5,069 nucleotides of DNA from JAJKIP01 sp040509055 (GTDB taxonomy: Bacteria > Bacteroidota > Bacteroidia > Chitinophagales > Chitinophagaceae), in assembly GCA_040509055.1 (NCBI GenBank), contig JBEVLT010000038.1:1-5069 (forward strand), in the 5' to 3' direction. Positions 1 to 5,069 of this stretch are shown here, piece after piece. Both the position numbers and the translations under genes were made by a program. The notes beneath the pieces are model-generated. The model worked only from the letters and a program-made list of their open reading frames with translations. It ran no database searches and was not told where the DNA came from. The first letter of the stretch is position 1. The number at the start of each line of letters is the position of its first letter.

Positions 1-1161
1 CAGGGCGTTATTGCTATGGACCTGGAGATGATCATACCGGTAGCGGTTGATTGGAATAAGGACGGCTTTACAGACTTAGTCGTCGGCGATGAGGATGGGA
101 GGGTCGCTTTGATTGAGCATACAGGTAAAATAAAAGACGGCATGCCTGTTTTTAAATCACCATTTTATTTTCAGCAGGAAGCGGACGATGTGAAATTCGG
201 CGCTTTGGCCACGCCTTTCAGTGTTGACTGGGACAATGACGGGGATGAAGATATTCTCTGCGGCAATTCTGCAGGCTATCTCGGGTTTATAGAAAACCTC
301 GGCATGTATGATGGCATGCCTCGTTGGGCAAAACCAGTTTTATTACAGAGCGACGGAAAAACAATACGCATACAGGCCGGGGGCAATGGTTCTATCCAGG
401 GGCCGGCGGAAGCCAAATGGGGTTATACGACCTTATCCGTTGCCGACTGGGACGGCGATGGCCTGAAAGATATCATCGTGAATTCGATATGGGGGAAAGT
501 GGTTTGGTATAAAAATATCGGTACAGCTAAACAGCCAAAATTGGGTTCAGCACAGGCTGTGCAAATGCAATGGCCTGCAAATGCAAAAACGTATAAGCCT
601 TCATGGATATGGTGGGAGCCGGTAAAAAATACATTGGTTACGGAATGGCGCACTACACCATTTGCTATTGACTGGAACAAAGATGGGCTCACCGATTTGA
701 TCATGCTGGACACAACAGGTTATTTATCTTATTTCGAAAGATTTAAAAATGGTAACCAGCTATTATTAAAACCCGGCCAGCGGATTTTTGAAGGCACAAA
801 CGGCGCTGTCTATAATCAAAGGCAGATCAAAGACAGCTTAAGCAGTGCCACAGGTTTGCTGCAATTGAATAATGGCCGGTTTGGACAAAGCGGCCGCAGA
901 AAATTCGCCATTACCGATTGGGATGGGGATGGTAAGCCGGATTTATTGGTAAATAGCCAGAATGTTTCGTTTATGAAAAACACAGGAACGGTCAACGGCA
1001 GAGTACAGCTTGAGGATAAAGGATTAACCGGCAAGCTGGTTTTGGCGGGACATGATACCAGTCCGGCTATTGCAGACTGGAATAAAGATGGGATAAGTGA
1101 TTTACTGGTCGGCGCCGAGGACGGTCATTTTTATTATTACCAGAATTCACGCAAACCCTGA
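1..1161 (+). CDS. FG-GAP/VCBS repeat protein, 3' part (N-terminus outside window)
   Basis: The reading frame is open from base 1, so the ATG at 16 is probably internal and the true start lies upstream. The visible 386 residues are built almost entirely of FG-GAP/VCBS repeats. Counting from the Met at base 16, six calcium-loop motifs of the form DWxxDGxxD start at residues 12, 71, 144, 219, 301 and 354, each followed by a short hydrophobic strand and an aromatic strand such as KVVWYKN or HFYYYQN. Repeats of this kind fold into beta-propeller blades that bind calcium, usually in secreted or surface proteins. A signal peptide would lie in the missing part. There is no catalytic domain in the visible part; one could lie upstream. 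The protein ends directly after the last repeat, with no sorting domain. Its stop codon is three bases before the next gene, so the two are probably co-transcribed. A role in glycan binding or breakdown is inferred from the neighbours only. Confidence 0.88.
   Translation, partial: QGVIAMDLEMIIPVAVDWNKDGFTDLVVGDEDGRVALIEHTGKIKDGMPVFKSPFYFQQEADDVKFGALATPFSVDWDNDGDEDILCGNSAGYLGFIENLGMYDGMPRWAKPVLLQSDGKTIRIQAGGNGSIQGPAEAKWGYTTLSVADWDGDGLKDIIVNSIWGKVVWYKNIGTAKQPKLGSAQAVQMQWPANAKTYKPSWIWWEPVKNTLVTEWRTTPFAIDWNKDGLTDLIMLDTTGYLSYFERFKNGNQLLLKPGQRIFEGTNGAVYNQRQIKDSLSSATGLLQLNNGRFGQSGRRKFAITDWDGDGKPDLLVNSQNVSFMKNTGTVNGRVQLEDKGLTGKLVLAGHDTSPAIADWNKDGISDLLVGAEDGHFYYYQNSRKP
40..1143 (+). repeat. Six FG-GAP/VCBS protein repeats with DxDxDG-type calcium loops
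   Basis: Six copies of a unit containing DW(N/D)xDGxxD are seen. The spacing between successive motifs is 59, 73, 75, 82 and 53 residues, so the blades carry inserts of different length. Units 1, 4 and 6 share the form DWNKDG and units 3 and 5 share DWDGDG, while unit 2 is DWDNDG. The DNA under these motifs is still recognisably similar but has diverged at third positions, so this is an old protein repeat and not a recent tandem duplication. Propellers of this type often have seven blades, so at least one more may lie before base 1. Confidence 0.85.
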
Positions 1162-1164
1162 GCC

Positions 1165-2418
1165 ATGCGGCTAACGGCTCACCTGATCAGGATCGTATCG
1201 CTGGCGGCAATCACGCTTGCGCCGCTTGCCAGCCAGGCACAGGAAAAAGATCCGCCCGGGATCGTCATTGCAAAGAGCCCCGATCCGCAAAACATGTACG
1301 TGGCATCACCTTCTATCGTCATTTTGCCCGATAGCAGCTACCTGGTATCGCATGACTGGTCGGGTCCTGCCACCAAAGGCATTACGCGTACCTCTGTCTA
1401 CCGTTCCGCTGACAAAGGGCTGCACTGGCAGCGGATTGCCGATGTCGATGGCCTGCGCTGGGCTACGCTCTTCCTGCACCGCGACAACGTGTATCTCATC
1501 GGAGTCAACCGTTCTTACGGCGATATCCATATCCTCCGGTCTGCAGACGGCGGTCATAGCTGGACCAAACCGACAGAACGTTCCGGTATTTTATTCAAAG
1601 GGGGGTATTACCATACAGGACCGGTGCCGGTGGTGGTGCACAATGGGCGGATCTGGCGGGCGTTTGAAGAAAAGCCTGCCGGCAAAAATGAAGATCCTAT
1701 TGGCGCTTTTGTGATTTCTGCCCCGGAAAGCAGCGACCTGCTGCTGCCGGAGAGCTGGACGCGTACCATGTCTGTTGTTTTCAGCAAAAAATGGATCAAT
1801 GCCAGGAACCCTGCCACCATCGAGGGCAATGTGGTCATAAAGCCGGATGGAACAGTGGCCAACCTGATCAGGATGGAGACCCACCCGGGTAAGAGCGATG
1901 CCTTTGAGCTGGATGGCTATGCGAAAGGCATTCCCCGTTTTGAAGTGGCGCCGCTGATGGACGTTTCGGCCGATGGAAAAAGATTGAGCTTTACGCCCGA
2001 AACCGGGTTTGTTCATTTTCCCGGCGCCGAATCCAAGTTCACGATCCGGTACGACAGTGTTTCCGGGCGCTACTGGACTATTGCCAATAAGATAACAAAG
2101 ATGCACCCGGATACGGACTTCAATATCAGCCCGCACCGGCAGCGCAATGTGCTGAGCCTTTTTTCATCACCGGATCTGAAAACATGGACAGAGCAAGTGC
2201 GGGTCCTGCGCTGGAAAGAAGGGACGATCCAGGATAAAATGGCGCCGGTGGGTTTTCAGTATGTGGACTGGCAATTTGAGGGAAAGGATCTGGTCTTTGT
2301 TTGCCGTACCGGCTGGTTTGGCAAGCGGTCGCACGATGCCAATTATATCACGTTTCACCGGCTGACGGATTTCCGGAACCTGACGATGGCCGATTCCGGG
2401 CCCGACCTGGGCGAATAA
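1165..2418 (+). CDS. Secreted sialidase-superfamily (BNR/Asp-box) protein
   Basis: This 417-residue protein begins with a signal peptide: basic start MRLTAHLIR, a hydrophobic core to about residue 20, and a likely signal peptidase I site after SQA (25/26). No lipobox cysteine is present, so it is probably periplasmic or secreted. Two clear Asp-boxes (SxDxGxxW) lie at residues 81-88 and 126-133, and a looser one, SPDLKTW, at 335-341; these mark a sialidase-type beta-propeller. The C-terminal part, with GFQYVDW (363-369), CRTGW (380-384) and HDANYITFHR (390-399), matches what I recall of Bacteroidetes proteins named sialidase family protein. The usual GH33 FRIP motif is not seen; YVASPSI stands at the corresponding N-terminal place. 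Sialic acid cleavage is therefore unproven and another glycosidase or a binding role is possible. The start is supported by the signal peptide. There is no Shine-Dalgarno sequence, and the gene before stops only three bases away, which favours coupled translation. Confidence 0.85.
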   Translation: MRLTAHLIRIVSLAAITLAPLASQAQEKDPPGIVIAKSPDPQNMYVASPSIVILPDSSYLVSHDWSGPATKGITRTSVYRSADKGLHWQRIADVDGLRWATLFLHRDNVYLIGVNRSYGDIHILRSADGGHSWTKPTERSGILFKGGYYHTGPVPVVVHNGRIWRAFEEKPAGKNEDPIGAFVISAPESSDLLLPESWTRTMSVVFSKKWINARNPATIEGNVVIKPDGTVANLIRMETHPGKSDAFELDGYAKGIPRFEVAPLMDVSADGKRLSFTPETGFVHFPGAESKFTIRYDSVSGRYWTIANKITKMHPDTDFNISPHRQRNVLSLFSSPDLKTWTEQVRVLRWKEGTIQDKMAPVGFQYVDWQFEGKDLVFVCRTGWFGKRSHDANYITFHRLTDFRNLTMADSGPDLGE

Positions 2419-2463
2419 CGTATACCTTTTTACCGGCTATTTTTCCATGCATAACTGATACTG

Positions 2464-3399
2464 ATGAAAGAGCTTTATCCTTTGTTTGGGATTGTTACCG
2501 TATTGAACACGCCTTTTACCGAAGACGACCGGCTGGACATGGAAAGCCTGCGAAGAAATGTGCAGGAAGCTTTGCTGGCCGGGGTAAAAGGTTTCCTGGT
2601 GCCGGCCATGGCTTCCGAAGTGTACAAGCTATCGGTGCCTGAGCGCCTGCAGTTGGTGGACGTCGTGCTGGCCGAAGTAAACGGCCGGGTACCTGTGATT
2701 GCGGGGGCGGGTGAAACCGACCTGGAAAAAAGTAAAGCGCTGCTGTCTTCTTACCTGGAGCTGGGCTGCCGGCACGTGTTGTTCCAGATCCCTTACCAGG
2801 ATCCGCCGCAGTTCCGAAGTCACTTCATGGAGCTGGCGGAGCTGGGTCCCGACGTGATCATGCTGCAGGACTGGGATGCAGGCGGGGCAGGATTGCCGGA
2901 TGAGCTGATCGTGGATCTGTTTGAGAACGTACCGGCTTTTCGCTGCCTGAAGGTGGAGACCGTGCCGGCAGGCGTCAAGTATTCGCGCATCCTGGAGCAG
3001 ACCCAGGGACGTTTGCATGTCAGTGGCGGATGGGCAGTGATGCAGATGATCGAAGGGATGGAGCGGGGGGTTCATGCCTTTATGCCGACGGGCATGCACT
3101 ATACGTACACGAAGATCTACAACGAATACACCAGTGGCAATACCGCTGCGGCCACGAAATTATTCCGCGAGCTGCTGCCGGTGCTGGCTTTTTCCAACCA
3201 GCACCTCGATATTTCTGTTCATTTCTTCAAGCGTCTCCTGCATCGCCAGGGCCTTTACCGGACCGACCGGGTGCGGATGCCGATCCTGCCTTTTGATGCG
3301 GTGCATGAAATGGTAGCCGATAAGTTGATTGCACAGGTGATTCGGATGGAGGAAATGGTGAAGGAAGAAAGGAAGGTGGCGATACTTATCTCTGAGTAG
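2464..3399 (+). CDS. Dihydrodipicolinate synthase / N-acetylneuraminate lyase family protein
   Basis: The 311-residue length fits the family of class I aldolases (DapA, NanA, keto-deoxy-sugar acid lyases), which form a TIM barrel in the cytoplasm and split or join 2-keto acids through a lysine Schiff base. The N-terminal strand GIVTVLNTPF, the strand-2 region with Glu52, PVIAGAGE (77-84) and LFQIPYQDP (106-114) follow the family order. Lys163 in RCLKVE is the expected Schiff-base lysine (near Lys161 of E. coli DapA). By eye, the GTTGE motif reads AMASE, and the catalytic YN pair (Tyr133 in DapA) reads Gln135-Asp136, with no Arg in the following SRTG position. It is thus unlikely to be a true DapA or NanA. 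There is no signal peptide. It lies 45 bases after the sialidase-like gene with no terminator between, which suggests it handles a keto-acid sugar released by that locus. The substrate is unknown. Confidence 0.85.
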   Translation: MKELYPLFGIVTVLNTPFTEDDRLDMESLRRNVQEALLAGVKGFLVPAMASEVYKLSVPERLQLVDVVLAEVNGRVPVIAGAGETDLEKSKALLSSYLELGCRHVLFQIPYQDPPQFRSHFMELAELGPDVIMLQDWDAGGAGLPDELIVDLFENVPAFRCLKVETVPAGVKYSRILEQTQGRLHVSGGWAVMQMIEGMERGVHAFMPTGMHYTYTKIYNEYTSGNTAAATKLFRELLPVLAFSNQHLDISVHFFKRLLHRQGLYRTDRVRMPILPFDAVHEMVADKLIAQVIRMEEMVKEERKVAILISE

Positions 3400-3758
3400 C
3401 CGGTTGAAATTTATAATGGGTTATATATCTTGATGACAAGGGGTATAAAATACTGACTAATGGCTGGGAATAACCCCGGTTACAATAGCCGCGTAATAGA
3501 TCTACAGCTTCCCAGGTATCTTCAATAACTTCTCACAATCAGTAAAATCTGTTACAATCTTGAATAGAAAGTGAACATAAGCATACGGCTATTCACAAAC
3601 TATGAGTATTTAGACTGGCTTTCACGAAGGATAAACTGGATGATGGCATCACGAAAACCCGGTTCATCCCATTCATTTTTACCGGCGCCATGTCTGAACA
3701 ACGGCGCAGTTCATCTACTACAAACTTAGTTTTGAATATGCTCCGGTTCAGAGTACCG
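3400..3758. other. Convergent intergenic region, AT-rich, no intact gene
   Basis: This stretch separates the end of the lyase gene from the end of the - strand ATPase gene. Bases 3400-3600 are AT-rich with frequent stops. I see no tRNA-like or other RNA structure and no strong hairpin followed by a T-run on either strand. The short inverted pair GGGGT (3441 region) and ACCCC (3475 region) has only five pairs and a long loop, too weak to call a terminator. The right half, read on the - strand, contains possible gene debris that is listed separately. A second - strand open stretch of 28 codons ends at a TAG at 3502-3504; I do not recognise it. Confidence 0.6.
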
Positions 3759-3760
3759 TC
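3600..3760 (-). pseudogene. Possible C-terminal remnant of a lost gene, frameshifted
   Basis: Read on the - strand, bases 3710 down to 3603 are open and encode a tail that looks like real protein: the middle reads GAGKNEWDEPGFRDAIIQFI and it ends in LRESQSKYS at a TAG (3600-3602). Codon choice resembles the neighbouring genes. A TGA at 3711-3713 closes this frame upstream, but a second frame from about 3760 to 3690 reads IFKTKFVVDELRR, so one frameshift could join the two. There is no start codon or room for an N-terminus, because the ATPase gene ends at 3759. The tail has some feel of an alpha/beta-hydrolase (esterase) C-terminus, with a GxxKNE segment followed by an amphipathic last helix, but this is a weak resemblance. 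It could also be chance open sequence. Confidence 0.35.
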
Positions 3761-5069
3761 ATGTAAACAGGTCCTCCATGGTTACCTCGGAAACGATGCG
3801 GCCGGTGTAGTAAATATTCTGTTTCGTTCCATACGTGGTGATCATGGTCGGGAAAATCGTCTTCCTGGTTTTCGTTTGCGCCTTGAATATGGCTATCTTA
3901 TTGTCCAGTTCGCCCGCGTATTTTTTGTCAATGGTGAATTCAGCACCCGAAAACTTCATTTCGCAAACGTTGATGCTGTGGTCAGCGCGGTCCAGTAACA
4001 GATCGACCTGCGCCCCGGTTTTTCCTTTTTTCGGCGTATAGCGCCATCCTGATGCTTCGGTGTATACACCAGCAATTCCCAGCGCCTGTTTGATGGCATC
4101 CACATGTTTCTGGCATACGGCTTCAAAAGCAAAACCGCTCCAGCTGGTATAGGATTGCGTTTGCGAAAGACGAAGCCAGGTTCCCGCGCCGGTAGCCCGG
4201 GCCCCTTCAATGAATTTCAGGTAGAACAAACTGTACTCGTCGGATAGTTTATAAACAGCATCCCTTACAGTGCGGTCAAAGGGGATATATTGGGTAATAA
4301 ATCCGGATTGCTCCAGTTCGTCAAAGAGTTCGGTGGTCCACCCGCCGGTGGTAAAACCGCAGGCTTCGATAATCTCTGCCCTCGTCATGCCCTTTGCTTT
4401 TTTGGATAGGGCCCTGACGATCGCCTCATGATTTTCCGCATGGCCGAACAGTGAGTGGTAAAGATCATCAAATTCAGTCTTGAGCATGCCGTTTTTAGTG
4501 AAGCAGAGTTTATCAATGGTCTGCGCGGCGCTTTCGCCCTTTTTTACCTGCTTTAAATATTGCGGAATGCCGCCCATCGCCATATAAAGTTGCAGCACCT
4601 GGTAGCGGTCTAACTTTACAGCATGGTGGATGAGAAAACGCTCCGTTTCGGCAAGTGTAAAAGGCAAGAGACGGAAGCGTTGGGTCACCCGGTTATGCAA
4701 TCCTCCACGATCGTTGATAATATTGCGGATGATCCACGATGCTGCCGATCCGCAGATAACTACTTTCACGAGTGGGTGACGGGATGCCCAGGTATTCCAC
4801 CAATGCCCAAAGGCCTGCAGGAACCCCGACTTCGGGGTGCAAAGCCAGGGGAGCTCATCGAAGAGGATCACCACAGGCTCTTTTTTAAGTAAGGTTTTCA
4901 GGTGATTGCTTAACAGGCTGAACGCGTCTATCCAGTTGTCAGGGTCAGCGGGCGGCACAGGTATAGCCATGGATGACTGCAGGGCCAGGCTGAAATTGCG
5001 TAGCTGGTCTTTCAGGCTCGCTTCGTGTACACCTGTCAATTCAAACCGGATATGTTTTTCATAATGATT
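3759..5069 (-). CDS. AAA/STAND-type ATPase with C-terminal PD-(D/E)XK-like domain (N-terminus outside window)
   Basis: The frame is open to the window edge, so the TTG at 5039 is not a credible start; ten more residues (NHYEKHIRFE) are visible before it, and the Walker A loop must lie outside. Counting from that TTG, Walker B is VVILFDE (56-62), followed by LPWL, a sensor-type strand KVVICGSA (92-99) and GGLHNRVTQR (112-121). A helical lid and a winged-helix-like part (about 200-265, with TRAEIIEACG) come next. The C-terminal domain (about 300-400) has Glu306 in FAFEAVC, Asp346 in AQVDLLLD and Glu360-x-Lys362 in CEMKF, which fits the PD-(D/E)XK nuclease fold proposed for the DUF234-type tail of these ATPases. 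The family is common in Bacteroidetes and archaea and is often ascribed loosely to mobile or defence functions; its true job is not known. The gene is convergent with the glycan cluster and has no visible partner here. Confidence 0.85.
   Translation of the reverse strand, partial: NHYEKHIRFELTGVHEASLKDQLRNFSLALQSSMAIPVPPADPDNWIDAFSLLSNHLKTLLKKEPVVILFDELPWLCTPKSGFLQAFGHWWNTWASRHPLVKVVICGSAASWIIRNIINDRGGLHNRVTQRFRLLPFTLAETERFLIHHAVKLDRYQVLQLYMAMGGIPQYLKQVKKGESAAQTIDKLCFTKNGMLKTEFDDLYHSLFGHAENHEAIVRALSKKAKGMTRAEIIEACGFTTGGWTTELFDELEQSGFITQYIPFDRTVRDAVYKLSDEYSLFYLKFIEGARATGAGTWLRLSQTQSYTSWSGFAFEAVCQKHVDAIKQALGIAGVYTEASGWRYTPKKGKTGAQVDLLLDRADHSINVCEMKFSGAEFTIDKKYAGELDNKIAIFKAQTKTRKTIFPTMITTYGTKQNIYYTGRIVSEVTMEDLFT

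Noticed and set aside
1182..1872. Ten-base palindrome CCTGATCAGG present twice (1182-1191 and 1863-1872)
   Set aside because: Both copies are inside the sialidase-like gene and encode ordinary LIR residues. Two copies do not make an operator or repeat family.
1591..2136. A - strand open frame of 181 codons
   Set aside because: It is opposite the sialidase-like gene, which has a signal peptide and Asp-boxes. The - strand product is rich in Arg and His with no motif.
2464..3399. Naming the lyase dapA or nanA
   Set aside because: The catalytic tyrosine motif and the GTTGE motif are both altered, so neither gene symbol is justified.
3441..3479. Possible terminator hairpin after the lyase gene (GGGGT / ACCCC)
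   Set aside because: Only five pairs with a loop of nearly 30 bases and no following T-run.
3690..3998. A + strand open frame of 102 codons starting MSEQRRSS
   Set aside because: Most of it lies opposite the well-supported ATPase gene, and its residues show no domain-like pattern; it is an antisense shadow.
4823..4838. Perfect inverted repeat ACCCCGA-CT-TCGGGGT, hairpin-like
   Set aside because: It lies inside the ATPase coding region, under the segment CTPKSG that looks conserved in the family, has a two-base loop and no T-run. It is probably a codon coincidence.

Overview
The window suggests a member of the Bacteroidetes. The reasons are a cluster of secreted sugar-processing type genes, no Shine-Dalgarno sequence before the visible starts, and an AAA ATPase with a C-terminal nuclease-like domain of a type I associate with this phylum. 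This is an inference from gene style; there is no rRNA or other marker here.

The left two thirds (1-3399, + strand) hold three genes in one direction. The first is the 3' end of a protein with six visible FG-GAP/VCBS calcium-binding repeats, probably a secreted beta-propeller. Three bases later comes a sialidase-superfamily (BNR/Asp-box) protein with a clear signal peptide. After another 45 bases comes a cytoplasmic class I aldolase/lyase of the dihydrodipicolinate synthase / N-acetylneuraminate lyase superfamily. Together they look like part of a glycan-use locus: the two exported proteins would bind or cut a glycan, and the lyase would split a keto-acid sugar inside the cell. Neither enzyme shows the full set of classical active-site residues, so the substrate should not be assumed to be sialic acid.

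The stretch 3400-3758 lies between convergent genes and is AT-rich, with no intact gene and no convincing terminator. Its right half, read on the - strand, carries what looks like the broken C-terminal end of an older gene, in two frames.

The right part (3759-5069, - strand) is a large AAA/STAND-type ATPase that runs off the window at its N-terminal end. Its Walker B motif is visible and its C-terminus has a PD-(D/E)XK-like D...ExK signature. It shows no functional link to the glycan cluster and looks like an accessory gene. No RNA genes, CRISPR arrays, insertion sequences or attachment sites were seen. I did not find an obviously new system; the best leads are the altered active site of the lyase, the sialidase-like protein without an RIP motif, and the gene remnant behind the ATPase.
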